NCBI GenBank assembly: GCA_011037195.1
Contig: JAAEAF010000346.1
Location: 164,205 to 228,204, forward strand
Length of the DNA stretch: 64,000 nucleotides
Direction: 5' to 3'
From: Triatoma infestans
Lineage: Eukaryota > Arthropoda > Insecta > Hemiptera > Reduviidae
The notes under the pieces are model-generated. The model was not told the origin of the DNA and did no database searches. It saw only the letters and a program-made list of their open reading frames with translations. Position 1 is the first letter of the stretch; the number at the start of each line of letters is the position of its first letter. The translations under genes were made by a program, and so were the position numbers. Of the stretch, positions 44,541-57,961 are shown piece after piece.

Positions 44541-44929
44541 ATTGCGTAATATTCGATTATACCTATATTACCTGGCATTTATCAAATAAATGATATTATT
44601 ATTTCTAATTAAAATATGTAGAATTTTTGTATTTCTTACAATGAAGTTGGCACAAATTTCCTTATCACTATAATTAAATTTAAAGAATAATTAATTTTAT
44701 CAATTCTGAAAAATTTCGAGATAAGGTGACAAGATAAATTTTATAAATTTCACTCACTTTGTAGTGAAAAAAAAAAAATATTACTTCATTATTAGTTCAA
44801 TACCCTTGTGATAACTAAAACACTCAAGCGTGCACTGTTACTGGATGTGAATGGAATAAATGCTAGGTATTTTTGATATATTTATCTCCCGCCTATTTCT
44901 GCGCAAGTAACCAGCTTAGTTGCTGAATT

Positions 44930-45640
44930 TTATTTGTTATTAATTATAAATACACTTCACTATGTACAAATATTCGTGAACGTACAAGGATATCGTAACA
45001 CGTGTGTTATTGCTCCAAATGCCAATCTTGTTTTTGCATTCCGTGCCCATCAATCCAATACCATCTCTCTACAAGACTGGCTTATCAGGTGGAGAATAAA
45101 GGTCAATCTCACCAAAAGCAAATGCATATCGTTCCCCCTCCGACGCGCTATTCTCCCACCCATCCTCCTTCATGGGACCATAATACCAACATTGACAAAG
45201 TCCGATATTTAGGACTTTATCTAGACAAAAGACCGCTTTATCTAGACAAAAGGCCACTGGAATCCGCATATATGATTAAAAAAACTTGAACTAAACAAAC
45301 GTTACAAACGTCCCTCGAGACTACTTGACCAACGGTCTAAGCTTTCCCTTGAAAACAAAAGACTTATCTACAATACTATTATAAAACCCCTATGGACATA
45401 AGGACGCGAAGTTTGAGGTATAAGCAAGCGTTCCAACTTCTATCACATTCAACTTTTCAGATGAATTACCCTGTTCCATGTTTCCAACTTAAACCTTCAC
45501 ACTCATCTCAAAATCCCTTTTGTCCATCAACTAATAAAAACGCGTTATAAAATTTCCATGACTCCACATCCAACCAAAATAACATCTTAGTCCAAAAACT
45601 CCCTTTCCTTATTGGGGAGGCGCTGGAATTATAATATTTT
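44930..45640 (+). pseudogene. Jockey-type RT C-terminal fragment (decayed), second copy
   Basis: Copy of 8430-9140 with LQDWLIRWRIKVNLTKSKC and LGLYLDKRPL. Several small indels relative to the first copy; frames broken. Confidence 0.68.
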
Positions 45641-46375
45641 AACATATTTGAGGGTCATATATACTGACTGATACAATGATCAAGCAGCTGTTTTAAATTT
45701 ATGACAACAGTGCCAGGTAATCGTTATTTTTGTAAAGATATTCGTTGAATGAACAATCATTATATTTTTTAAAAATGACACTAGTCAGCACTCTAGGATG
45801 ATAACTGTGAATCAGTCTTTACAATATTAAATTTGGAAACAAAATCGTTGCAGCCATTTTCGAGATAATCTCAACTAAAAAAAAAAATCAATCAATAAAG
45901 TTGCTCTTCCATTTGACGGAACCGCATTTTCAAAACTTTAGTGTCAGATGCAGTGATTTCAGATTCTCCAGATATGTATTTCGTTTCTGAGATTTCGTTT
46001 TTGGGGAAATTTAGAACCTAAAAAAACGCTTTTAATTTATAAGTATATGCAGTACAGTAACATTGACGTGATAACACAGTTTACAGTCCACTATCTTTCT
46101 AAATTTTGGAATTTCTCCCGGTTAAGACGGATTCGGCAAGTTAAACCACATGGTTCAACGAAGAGAGTGGGGATGCAGTAGGGGTTATCATGGCGCATGA
46201 GTTGCTGCAATGAGTATCTCGCTAGGTCAGTAAGATGGACATTCGCTACAAAGACATGCAGGTGTAAACTGCCACGATAGACTCATGTGTAGACTCATTT
46301 GCAAACGCCCACCATAATTGAAAGCATTTGCCTTTATATTTGAATAAATAAAACTGTTCATTCTTATATTTATCT
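45641..46375. other. Non-coding spacer before EcKL-C
   Basis: Shorter counterpart of 9141-10,059; no gene. Confidence 0.5.
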
Positions 46376-46821
46376 CTTTACTTATTGAATGCCAACTTAA
46401 TTATCAAAATATTGGAATTTTTCTAAGATAGTTTTTTTCTCTTACACTAAAAACTTTAATAGCTCATCAGATACTTCAAATAGATAAGTTTAAATGAATT
46501 AATTGATACATAAATTTGAATATGTATTCCAATAACGCACAAACAATATACAGACAAGCGAGGACACTTGGTTATTATCATTAAGCAATGATAAAGTCAT
46601 AACATTATTACATAACATTATTCCATATAAGTGACAGTGTTTGTTACAGAGTGATCTGGGATTTAGTAACAATGTAATTATGTTGCGAGTTTTCTTCGTG
46701 GTAAAATTTAATTGTTTAAAAGTTCTTAACTTTCCTAGTTTCATTTATTTTTCTTTTTTGACAGATTTAAACGTTTATTAGAAATAAAAGTCAGAAGTTT
46801 ATCTCTAAAAGCTTGAGCAAG
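46376..46821 (+). promoter_or_regulatory. 5' flank / putative promoter of EcKL-C
   Basis: Nearly identical to 10,060-10,505, including TTTTTTGACAG before the start codon. Confidence 0.5.
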
Positions 46822-46851
46822 ATGGAATTACAAACAGCTTTTGAAAGAAAT
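46822..46851 (+). CDS. EcKL-C exon 1
   Basis: MELQTAFERN, donor GTGAGT. Confidence 0.72.
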
Positions 46852-46924
46852 GTGAGTGTCATTGAAGTTTTCAATAAATATTCTCATTTGTTGAAATAAA
46901 CAGAACAATTTAGAATTTTAATTT

Positions 46925-47345
46925 GGACCATCGACTTGTTTCCCTCTAAGTATAGTAATCATAAAGATAATTACATTTTGTGGACGAATGACGTAAGAAA
47001 CTTTCAGAATATATCATCAGATTGGACTGCTTTTCCAGCTCCGCAATTAAACAAGATTTATGCCTTGTACAAGGCACTTTATACTGCACTCGATATATCA
47101 ACCAACATTTCGTTCAGAGCATCAGAGATATATTCCTTGATAACCAGCTTCATTTTGTAGTTATCGACCGGTTTTCGTGCATTCAGGTTGCCTTGATAAA
47201 ACAATGCGATAAACACAGACGTGTAGCGAGCAAAATCAGTTTATGCACTGTTTTATCAAGACATCCTGATGATAGGTGAACGCTCGAAACCGCAACCACA
47301 AATAGGAGCAGGCGATCATGGAAAATATCTCTGAGGCAGAAAACT
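46925..47345. repeat. Fold-back pair in EcKL-C intron 1
   Basis: Copy of 10,635-11,050. CTGATGA at 47266-47272 is followed by a weakened hairpin (AGGTGAACGCTC) and GAAACC. Confidence 0.6.
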
Positions 47346-47899
47346 GTTGTTTATATTTCTAGATAACAATTCATGTATAATTATAATATAAATGTAATAA
47401 ATCTTATTACAATTTATAGATTACTATATTGCATTGATTGCGCAATTGAAAAATGGTATTCTATGATTAATGCTTTAAATACTACCCCTCCCACCATTGA
47501 TACTGACCTAATGAGCACAATAATCTTACAAAACAACCAATCAAACTTAGGGAAATCGTTGTAACGAATGCAATATATCCTTTCCAGGATTCCAAACTTT
47601 AGAGAAAAAATATTTATTCATTGTTATATAAGTTACTTCAGTAAAATATTCTAAATTCATTAAAATTTAACAATACAATGGCTAGAATTTTCTTTTGATA
47701 CTATTGGCTACCGCCATATAGGAAATACATGTATTAAAATCTTTCGTCTTTGTTAACAAATATGTGTGTGTTCTATGTAGTTTTTTGCCAGTTTTCCCAA
47801 AATGGTTCAAAAGATGGCCATTAAAATGGTAGTCAATGAGAAAATTAAAATTAGAATGAGGTGTTTGTAGGGCAACGGCCAGAGATACACGTCTATGTA

Positions 47900-48785
47900 C
47901 CAAGACATCCTGGAAATGGTGAACGCCCGAATCTGGTCGATGGCCACAAATGAAGCAGCTTATCACGGAATGTATCTCTGATGCTCTGAGGGAAATGTTG
48001 GCTGATATATCGAGTGCAGTATAAAGTATGAGAGTGTAAATCTTGTTTCTTTACGGAGCATCGGCTTTTGCCGGAAAGGCAGATTCCAATCTCGGTGATA
48101 TTTGCTGAAAGTTTCTTACGTCTTTGGTCCACAAAATGTAATTATTATTATGATTGCCATTAAACTTCCTATACTATCAACACACATAAGTATTTATATT
48201 TTCATTTGAAACATTCTAAAAAATTGATTTATGTGAGGTTGTGGCAGAGCCATGAGTTAGGTACTTTTTTAAGTTTTTTATCAGTAAATATTGAGTGGTC
48301 CCTGAATATTTCACGCTTTACAATGTGTAATTATGATAAAAAATTGTCGTAAAACTGGTCGATGGCCACAAATGAAGCGGCTTATCACGGAGTATATCTC
48401 TGATTCTTTGAGAGGAATGTTGGTCGATATATCGAGTGCAATATAAAGAATGAGGGGGTAAATCTCGTTTCTTTGTGGAAAACCAGCTCTTGCCGGAAAG
48501 GCAGTCCAATCTCGGTGGTATTTTCAGAAAGTTTCTTACGTCTTTGGTCCACAAAATGTAATTATTATTATGATCGCCATTAAACTTCCTATACTATCAG
48601 CACACATAAGTATCTGTCATTTTCATTTGAAACATTCTAAAAAAATGATTTTTGGGAGGCGTGACGGTGGAGCCGTGACGTTGTTTTTTTTTTTAATAGT
48701 TTTTTTAAGGTAAATATAGGGTGGTTCCTGACAATATTATCTTGCACTGTTTTACTTACACTTGACAATAACAATAACAATGTGT
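47900..48785 (+). repeat. Tandem 422-bp duplication in EcKL-C intron 1
   Basis: Copy of 11,640-12,520 with essentially no differences. Confidence 0.75.
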
Positions 48786-49702
48786 TATTATGATAAAAAT
48801 TTGCTATCATATTATCAAATCATCCATGTGTACACAAATTTAAGTGGAATCTTTTTTTAATGAAAATATGTCAACAATATTCCACTGTTCAAGGAGTATT
48901 GTCAATTGCAGAACAAAAAAAACACTAACGAATTATTCATTCATTAGTGACCACAATTTTTATGCAAAGCGATGTATGGTGTGACACTTGTTCAAAAGTT
49001 GTTAAAAATGATTTTCATCCTCTATAGATAAGGAACATAAATTCAATAAAATACATAATCACTATGCTTATACTTTCACATAAAAATTATTATACTTATT
49101 ATTCAAAAGTCAATAAATTCAATTTTATATCTTCCGTTAATCAATCCTTTCTACAAAATGGATATTTTCCTGCCTGTTATTTCCTGTCTTACATCATTTT
49201 GTGTTGATCACTGAAGCAAACGTCTTTGTTGGTAGAATTATCCTCTTTGGCTGTTCGAAGGGCCCTTATAATTTATGTAGTCCTTCCAAATTTTGTGATG
49301 ATTATTTTGAATTTATCCATTTCATTATCGTACCCGATTCTTAGATTTTTTTACCTTGGCAATGACCAAAGAGGTGTTTCTTTGTTTGTAGAAACTTCTC
49401 TCAGACAGAAACACGTTTTGCACTAACATAACACTTGATCCAATCTGAAACCTAAATTACCACCCGTGACCACATTTTATGGTGGCGTTAGCAGCTTCTA
49501 AAGTGGATATTAGTTCGCCTACATTAATTACTACTTTTTATATATAATAACCCTTTCAAAGAAAAACTTGATGTTAACCGGGGAAAACAGACGTATGTAT
49601 GACGTTGACTAGATTGAGAAATTAATTAACGGTTCTAGAAACAAACCTTAATTACTGCAATGTCTGTAGAATTATTTTATAGCAATTCTCTTATTTCTGC
49701 AG
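48786..49702. other. Mosaic part of EcKL-C intron 1
   Basis: About 48,890-49,140 matches B (29,400-29,640); about 49,145-49,700 matches A (12,890-13,438). No gene. Confidence 0.75.
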
Positions 49703-49960
49703 GAACATTTAGTGTGGTTGGAAACTTTGTTAAACAAACATATAAATAACAATCAAATTGCAAGAGTTATAGAGTTTGATGAAAAACAAGTAATTCCCGA
49801 AGGTGATAATTATTTAAGTATTATAACTCAAGCTGTGATGTCTGTAATTCTCCGCAATGGACAAAAATCTAAAATATCCGTTATAATAAAGAAGTCTCAT
49901 GAAGATAAGAATGAAAGAAAAGTATTAGACAATTTTCCTGTGTTTAAAGTTGAAACTAAG
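49703..49960 (+). CDS. EcKL-C exon 2 (B-like)
   Basis: 86 codons; differs from B only at SHED, LDNF and the like, and from A at NNQ and NYLSIIT. Confidence 0.85.
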
Positions 49961-50057
49961 GTAAATTATATACAAATAATTAGTACATTAATAGCTGTTA
50001 TTGTATCGAGAGAGAAATATCTATCTTTAAATATCCAACCTTATACATATTGCTTAG

Positions 50058-50183
50058 GTTTACAAAGAAGTGTTACAGAAATGTGAAATGTTGATGAGTG
50101 AATACCAAGATTGTAGTGAGAAATTATGGTGCAATCTGATTGACTATAGGCCTTATGACATGTTAGTGTTCGAACATTTAAAG
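50058..50183 (+). CDS. EcKL-C exon 3 (B-like)
   Basis: 42 codons; YQDCSEKL as in B, LIDYRPYD as in A, and a private Asp-to-His change in FEHLK. Confidence 0.85.
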
Positions 50184-50229
50184 GTAAAAAGTTTTTACTA
50201 ATTATCCTTTGTCCTCACATTAACGAGCA

Positions 50230-51150
50230 CTTATTATTATTATTATTATTATTTGTCTGTGGGGAGGGAAACCCTTTGCTATCCAAAGCCTCACTGGGCC
50301 CATATCCCCATAAAAACAACCACAAACGGGTCTAGAACAAAAATCCAGACCTGGATCTAATCCATCTAATATTCACGGCAGTCCGAATAAATCGGACAAT
50401 AACCTTAAGCGGAAATAGCTTAAGCTCTTCCACAGACATCTTATTCCGACCAAAAGCCCTGAACCTAATTTCCTGACAACCCAGGCAATCAGTCATAAGA
50501 TAATTGGTGTTTCCTCCTCTCTCTCACAGACTCTACAAAATGGAACCGACATGAGCCCCATTATGTAGACATGTCTCCTTAAACCACAATATCCAGTAAG
50601 AGATCGAACCAGATGCCTGAGAGCGCTCCGTGAAAAACACAGTAACGTCGTACTAATGGCCTTGTCTGGACCACCGATGAGCATTTTGGAGTTGCGAAAA
50701 CCAACTGAGCTCATCCATAAGGATGAATGCTGTGAAGCTGTCCATGTCTGGAAGCAAAAATCTCCATGTGACCTGGCACCCAGACTAGAAGTACATCCTT
50801 CAGAGAAGAAAGCTCTTCCAGTCTTTTAGGACATTCTAACATCAACCTGTGTGAACTCAGAGCCTTCAGCGCAGCCTGGCTGTCCGAGCAGATACTACCA
50901 CTTTTTAAGTTAGTGTTACGTACCCTCTCATCCAAGACACAACAAAGAATAGTATAAACCTCAGTCTAGAAGACCGTGGTACATTCAACAAGAGATACTG
51001 CCAAATGATCTCCGGTCACAAAATAGATCGCAGCTCCAGACCTACCATTCATTCTGGTACCGTCCGTGTAACACCGGAAGTAATTATCAGGTATCACGCC
51101 AGACGAACCCAATCTTCTCTAGAAGGTAACCTGACACTGTAGAATGCTCG
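50230..51150 (-). mobile_element. LINE RNase H / C-terminal fragment in EcKL-C intron 3
   Basis: Copy of 13,967-14,890, with a shorter (TTA)n tail (50,231-50,252). Retains CSDSQAALKALSSH near 50,890. Confidence 0.75.
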
Positions 51151-51611
51151 AGATCACTTCTGGATGTGCGAGGGTGTGTGTGTGTGAGGGTGTGTGTGAG
51201 TGAGGGTGGGTTTATAAACGAAAATACCTCAATATCGAAAAATCGCGGTAAGCCGAAAATTATATTCCATTTTGTTAACTCACCTCCGTAACCGAGAATA
51301 GGTTTTACTTTTTTACAATTTTCTCGAAAAAGTTTCCAACGATTTTCATTACAATTTCCATACTAACTGCACTCATACAGATTTACTGCTTTTGTTTGAA
51401 ATATTTTTTTCGAAAAACCCTTTTTTTTCTTGTGAAATTAAGGAGGAGGAGGAGGAGTTGCAATTAAGCTTTTCTTCAAAGTGCCATGTCAGCACAATTT
51501 TTGCATCTGCTATCTATTTTAATATTTAGGGTACATTAAAACCATACCGGGATTTTAAGAAAAATCAATTATCCGGGGTAATGGGATTCGAACCGTATGA
51601 ATAAAGATTCA

Positions 51612-51945
51612 AAGTATTCGAAGAGCGGAGAAGCACACATCAAATTTAGTTACACTCCTAGTGTTGAGCATTAAATAAAAGGATATGAGAAGGTGAGAGA
51701 ATGGATTTCTAGAGAAATAAACTAGAATATATGCTGAACACTTAATAATGAGAGAACACACAAACTGCAAGGAATTTACAAGTAAATAGAAGTTTGGTAG
51801 CGACAGATATATAGAGAGATAGATTGGCTGAGACAGATTGACTGAGTAGGTTGCTGACTGGTGTAAACTGGCCATAAACTGTCCTGAACTGTAATGCACT
51901 CTCTCTTTTTATATGAATCGAACTGCCCCTACCTAGTCTGGAGTA
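51612..51945 (-). repeat. Single reverse satellite unit in EcKL-C intron 3
   Basis: Copy of 15,330-15,665. Confidence 0.75.
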
Positions 51946-52063
51946 AATAAATTTGATTTTGGTATTTTATCTGTCGTAGCATGCATGTTCCTTTTATTAC
52001 TGACCGATCCATCATCAGAGGAAATTCACCAATTTCGCGTAGAGAGTTTAGTCCAACGCAATG

Positions 52064-52598
52064 TTTCTGTTACACTCACACTTGTTGGTTTGTTGTATGT
52101 GCGGGAGGATACAAGGTTATGTTACTATGTGTGTGTGTGTTTTAATCACAAAATGTAATTATTATAAATTATGATTAGACATTACAAAATAGTGTATAAT
52201 AAATGTCATGTTTTGAAGGATACATTATAACTAAATTTTAATAGTGGTGTTAAGTTGCTCTATGTTTTAGCAGGTCATTTTTATTATGGGTGGCGGCGAT
52301 AAGAATGTAATACTTCAGTGATTTTCTATAATAGGATACTAGTATACTCTTGAAATTTCTTATCGCCCTCCTTAATGAAAATGACTTAATAAAACACTGA
52401 GCATTCTTAACACCACTATTAAAATTTAGTTATAAAGTATCCTTCAAAACATGCTATTTATTATTCACTATTATCTAATCATAATTTACAATAATTCCAC
52501 CTTGTCATTAAACACACACACACACACACACACATAGTAACATAACCTTATATCCTTGCGCACATACAACAAACCAACAAGTGTGAGTGTAACAGAAA
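52064..52598. repeat. Large palindrome in EcKL-C intron 3
   Basis: Copy of 15,782-16,317 with the same inner arms. Confidence 0.85.
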
Positions 52599-52685
52599 CC
52601 CTGAGTTTAAATAAAGAATAATTGAAATAGAGAAAGTTGGGATAGTGTTTCACACTAGATTTGTTTTTATGTGTTTTTGTTTCAG

Positions 52686-52870
52686 TCACAGAACTACAGA
52701 GTTGCCGATAGAACGAAAATGTTGGACCTGCAACATTCTAAACTTATAATGCACAGTCTTGGGCGTCTGCATGCACTTTGCTATGTACTTCTTCAAAGGG
52801 GAGATAATTTGTTTCGAGGTGGTTTAAAGGTGCTATCAACAGTTATAGAAAAGTATTGGCCACCAGAATG
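52686..52870 (+). CDS. EcKL-C exon 4 (57-nt deletion)
   Basis: Same encoded sequence and deletion as EcKL-A exon 4. Confidence 0.83.
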
Positions 52871-53585
52871 GTAGGATATTTTTATTTTATTCAAGTGTTA
52901 ACATTCCTGTTTTGTCCCTTCCACTTAAAAAAACTGACTGTCTGTATACCCTGCATATCTTGTTTACATTTCCGATAGAAAGGAGATGGTGTGTTTAATC
53001 ACTGCTAGTTTTTCACCAAGTACATTAATACTTGTAGTTGAATTAGACTAGATAGCATCCCTTAGAGTTTTGCACAGCCCTGATTCTTTCTAAGTTGTAT
53101 CACCACTTTTGAAACCAATGCCTGGCAGTATGCTGATCGTAGTTGCTGCAGAACTTAGTTTAAAGAAGGCACTTAGCTTCTAAAACATAATATTACCTTC
53201 TTTACGCGATCGCAAGCGATTGGCTATAGGGGTGCAGTTCAATGTTTTCCTTCACACTGCCTTGTTACTGTTCTAATGTAAAGCTTTTTAGAACCGGCAG
53301 CTGAATTATTGAGACTTACTTCAGCCAGATATCCTTCTTCCTTTACTTTTTCCTTGAAGAATCAGCAGAATGTAGATATCGTTGACGATTCTTAAGAGAA
53401 ATAACTACTCTTTCAAAAGAAATAGTCAAATATCCAATTGGGTGGGCGTAGAAATTTTTATTCGTCAACATTATCTGCTAATCTTTTTATTAGTTGATCC
53501 TGTTCTCTTTCATTATGCATAAACTTGTCAAGAAACCTTAGATAGAATCATATCTGTCTTTTAATACAATTCTATTTCTTTTTAA
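52871..53585. other. EcKL-C intron 4
   Basis: Copy of EcKL-A intron 4; no gene. Confidence 0.5.
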
Positions 53586-53759
53586 GAAAGAAATTAGTGA
53601 AAGACTTCGCAATGAACAAGACCATGTAATCAAGAAATTAAACAATTTATTTGCACCTCAAGAAAATAGTTTTATTACAATGTGCCATGGCGATTTTTGG
53701 ACTTGCAATTTGATGTTTAAATATAGTCCTTGTGATGAGAATTATCCAGTTGCTGTCAA
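53586..53759 (+). pseudogene. EcKL-C exon 5, acceptor destroyed
   Basis: TTTTTAAG in place of TTTTTAGG, as in EcKL-A. Encodes HGDFWTCN. Confidence 0.83.
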
Positions 53760-54649
53760 GTAAGTAATATAAGTAAACAACATTTGAATAGAATCCGGTT
53801 ATATTGATATTTAAAAAATAGATAATTCCTATCTTGTTGTTGATATAATCACTCCCTTACATCCGGACAAATCAGTTCTGCAAGGAGCTGATCCTTTTCA
53901 ATGATTGAGAGCCTGGCTATTTTTTGTTAATTGACGGCACATATCCTCCCAGATTTAAATGTCGCTATTGATACAATCAAAACCATCGCGCCAAGGTCAT
54001 GCTCGTTCTAAACATGTTTTGGAGGGCCCCTCTTCTCTCTAGAAAAATTGGGCACCCTGTCATGCTGTCTGTGTGGCCAAAGGAACGAAGGATGTGTTCG
54101 CCATGTTGGATTCGTCATAACTGATTTTAACCGTTTCTTATATTTACTCAGGTTTGCAAACCATAAGTTATTTATTGGTGAAACCAAGGCTAGGACAGAG
54201 GTCCAGTGGTATTCCTGATCGTCACTCTCGATCCCTCAGCGAGGAAAACCTCCGCTAATAAGGTTTTCCTCTTTTGGTTTTGATCATATCATTGGCTTTA
54301 CTAAGCCAGTTTAATTAGCTGTTAACCTTAAATCAAAATTTTTTTTATGAGGTCAGGGAATAAAATATGATTTGAATAACGAACATTCTTAAGGTCAAGA
54401 TTTGTACATATTGCTCGAAATAAATTGCAACAACACTGCTGGTGTGATGAGTTCTAGTGAATTCCAATTCTAACATGAGAAAAAACACAGAAAAATGGTA
54501 GACGAATGTAATTTCAAAGATAACTTATAATAAACAAAATATTAAAGAATGGTGGTTACTTAATTTCCTTCATATTTTAAACCTAATTCATCTTTTAATG
54601 GCGATTATTGCTGTCGTATTAAATAATAATAATAATCTTTGTGTTTCAG
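53760..54649. other. EcKL-C intron 5
   Basis: Copy of EcKL-A intron 5; no gene. Confidence 0.5.
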
Positions 54650-55058
54650 ATTTATTGATTTTCAAGTTGCACATATTAACAGTTATATATTTGATTTGGT
54701 GCACTTTTTGTACATCAGTATACATCCAGAAGTTCGGCGGTCCAATTATGACCAACTACTTTTAATCTATCACAAATCATTAAAATCAACATTAGCTCTG
54801 TATGGCTTTGAAGATCGGACACCAACGATTGAACAAATACATTCTGAAGCTAAACGTGTTGAATACTATACTTTTACTGGCTGTTTTATCTCACTACCAA
54901 TTACCACGGCTAAAGTTAAAGGTGCTTTCAAAACGGAACATTTAGATGTAGGTTGCAATAACGTAGAGGCTTTCAATGAGGACATATTTAATAGTGATTT
55001 GTTCAGATTAGCTGTACAACCAGAACTTAAAAAGTGGTTTAATGAAGGGTTATTTTAG
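54650..55058 (+). CDS. EcKL-C exon 6
   Basis: Open from FIDFQ to TAG; same protein as EcKL-A exon 6. Confidence 0.83.
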
Positions 55059-55118
55059 CAATCTGATAAATAAGTTGCAAAAACAAAGACCCACAAGAAC
55101 AATTGCAATAATTCTGTT

Positions 55119-55124
55119 AATAAA
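55119..55124 (+). promoter_or_regulatory. Polyadenylation signal of EcKL-C
   Basis: AATAAA at the same distance from the stop as in A and B. Confidence 0.6.
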
Positions 55125-55429
55125 ACATATTTTAATTAAAGGATCGCGGAATCAATGTCGCATAAATACGTAATGATATTGTAATGAAACTGAACAGGTG
55201 TGATAAGTGAATTCATATACCGAACTCCCTATGGATATTCTTTTCACAGACATCCACATATATGCAGAACATTTTCTAGGAAGTACATTTGGTCTCAGGG
55301 GACTTCAAAACGTGAAACGTTCGGGCGAAAACTCAAATCTGGCACACCTCAGTATTTCCTCTAATAGCAGTAATTAGAGAATGTAAAAATAAATTTGAAA
55401 ATATTTTTTGATGTTTGATGTAATAAATA

Positions 55430-56340
55430 AATATTTTTATTATTTGTTTGGCAAATACTGGCCATAAATGGTAATTTATACAATAGATTTCCACTCCCAA
55501 GCCAAGCGAATATGGGAAATATATTCGAAAGTCCTAAAATCACTTTATTATTTGTCTGCAGGAAGGGACCATATTTTTGGGCCCAAATAGCTACCTGAAG
55601 AAAAATAACAAACCGGGTGTCGTACAAAAATGCAGAACCGATTCTCACCCAAGATTCGCCGCAGTCCAAACTAAAGGACGTGGCCTAACCTCTTCTACAG
55701 ACATCCTGAACTAACTCCTAACAGCCCTAGCAAATTTGTCACATAAGATAGGTGGGTGTTTTCTTCTCTATCTCGCAGACACTGTAGAAGGGGTCTGGGA
55801 TGAGCTCCATTTTGTAGAGATATCTTCTTAAACTATAATGCTGATGCCTGTGAGAAGTCAGTGAATGATACAGCAACATCTCGCTAATAGCTCTGTCCAC
55901 TGGAGCCCCAACAAGTACCTTATACCCCTGAACTCACCCATAAGAATGAGTACTGTCAAACTATCCCTGACTGGAAGACATGTGCCCAATGGCACTCGAT
56001 CAGCAGGCTAGACACCAATGAAAGGGAAGGAGGCACCTAATTTTGCAAATCTAGCCACCTCCTCATTGCCTGTGAGAAGACCGTGAATGATATCAACATC
56101 TCAGTAATAGCTCTGTCCACTCCAATAACCCCAACCCTGCCGACGACCCACTGAGCTCACCTATAAGGATGAGTACTCTTATACTATCCCTGACTGGGAG
56201 ATTTGTTGCCAAAGGCACACCAACAGCACGCTAGAACCAATTTAAGGAAGGGAGACGCCTAATTTAGCAAACCTATCCACCTCCTCATCCCTGAAAATTC
56301 CCATACGACCAAGTGGTACCCATGACTAGAAGTATATCCT
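55430..56340 (-). mobile_element. LINE C-terminal fragment, minus strand, 3' of EcKL-C
   Basis: Copy of 19,150-20,060, including the two similar modules. Confidence 0.6.
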
Positions 56341-56776
56341 TCAAAGAAGAATGTTTTTTCTGTATATTAGAACATTTTAGTACCAACTTAAAAGTGGACA
56401 CACATGAACGCCACTATAAACACTTTATTCATCCCATACGTATTTTTTTTTTGTACCATTTAAATTAATAAATTTAAAATATATAAAAAAAAATATATGA
56501 TATAAATTTAATGAATGCATTCGCATGAAAAAGATTATGGAATATTATTAAGAAATAATATATAATAGTGAACATTATGATAATGTTAAATGGTATCATA
56601 TTATGCTTACAGTTGGCCTTTGACGGCATACAGTTCACAACTGTCGTGTTATTGTTCTACCAACTTTTTAGTTTTTTTCGTTCTAATTGTTAGTTAATAA
56701 CTATTACATTTATACAGTAAATTTACAGTGCTTTTTTCATTATTTCTGAACTTTTTAAGAAATAATGAAATAATGA

Positions 56777-57961
56777 AATAGCTTCACGAAAATATCATAC
56801 ACTGGTATTAAGAGAAAAGTTATTACAAGTCCTAATCAGGAGATAGCCACTTCTAATAAGTTTCAAATATTGTCTGTAGATGAAAATGACTTTGACGAAA
56901 CTCCCGTGATCCCTTCTACTAGTAAGAACTTAACTAAAGCCAACTTGTCACCTAAAGTTAAATTTGACATGCCACCTATCGTCATGTAATCTCAATTCAA
57001 ACACCATTCCCATTCTGTGAAATTGATCAAGGCGAAACTCACTGGACAAATTGAATTTAAACACAAGAAAAATACAGTAATTGTTTATACACAAAATCTG
57101 CAGGATTACAACTTCTTCAAAGACTACATCTCGAAAGCTGGCATTGAATTTCATTCATACACACCTAGATCTGAATTAGGTCCAAAAATGGTTGTATATC
57201 TACCCTCTGCTATAACCCCTGAGGAAGTTAAGGAAGATCTGGACAGTCATGGGTTGTCTGTAGTTAAAGTTGATCAATTTCATAAAAGAGAGGATGAACA
57301 TTCTGGCAGATTGCCAGTTTTTGCTATTTCCTTTGGCAAGGGCACACCCATCAAAGACATTCTTAATGTTAAGGCAATAGCGTACTGCCGTGTTCAGTGG
57401 CAAAAGTGTAAGAGTAAAAACATCGTAATTAGATGTTTCTGATGCCAGGGAATAGGCCATTTGGCTATGCATTGTCACAAAACACCTAAATGTGAGCATT
57501 GTGCTAAGAACCACGGCTCTGAAGAGTGTCCTCAGAAAAATATTGTCAACTCTGCAAAATGTGCGAATTGTGGAGGTGCACACAGATCTTCGGACAATCA
57601 GTGCCCAGTTATTGCTGCTGCAGAGGCTAGGAAAAAGTATCGAATAAACCCAAGGCTTAAACCAGACCCACCTATCTTAGCGGATCACGCACAATTTCCT
57701 GCTCTCAACAGGAGAAACACTACCAACCAAGAAGCGTTCCCTTCTTCAGTCTGGGGAGTCAACCCACGCAGAGAGCAACAGCAAACACCAGCAAACGAAG
57801 AAATATCTCTTTTTTCTTTGATTAACACCTTTAAAGAAATGTTTAATTTTAGGAGTCTACTTACAAAAATTAAATTGCTTATTGTTCAAATTAAGGCTGC
57901 TCCTGACCTTATTTCTAAGTTGGCACTTATTGCAGAGGCAATTTTCTCATTGTCAGAATGA
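56777..57961 (+). pseudogene. Jockey-type ORF1, second copy
   Basis: As the first copy, with TAA at 56986-56988 and TGA at 57440-57442 in the first zinc knuckle. It lacks the 1-base loss of the first copy, so 57017-57439 is open in one frame. Stop overlaps the ORF2 ATG as ATGA (57958-57961). Confidence 0.85.

Larger units (their letters stand above)
46822..55058 (+). pseudogene. EcKL-C: ecdysteroid-kinase-like gene, probable pseudogene
   Basis: Six exons by homology: 46822-46851, 49703-49960, 50058-50183, 52686-52870, 53586-53759, 54650-55058. Same two lesions as EcKL-A: a 57-nt loss in exon 4 and a destroyed exon 5 acceptor (AA at 53584-53585), giving a stop at the splice junction. Exons 2 and 3 resemble EcKL-B instead (NNQ, NYLSIIT, QDCSEKL), while the intron between 49,145 and 49,700 resembles A. 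Exon 3 ends FEHLK where both A and B have FEDLK. Exons 4, 5 and 6 match EcKL-A, with the same protein translation. The mixture suggests gene conversion from a B-like copy. Confidence 0.82.
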
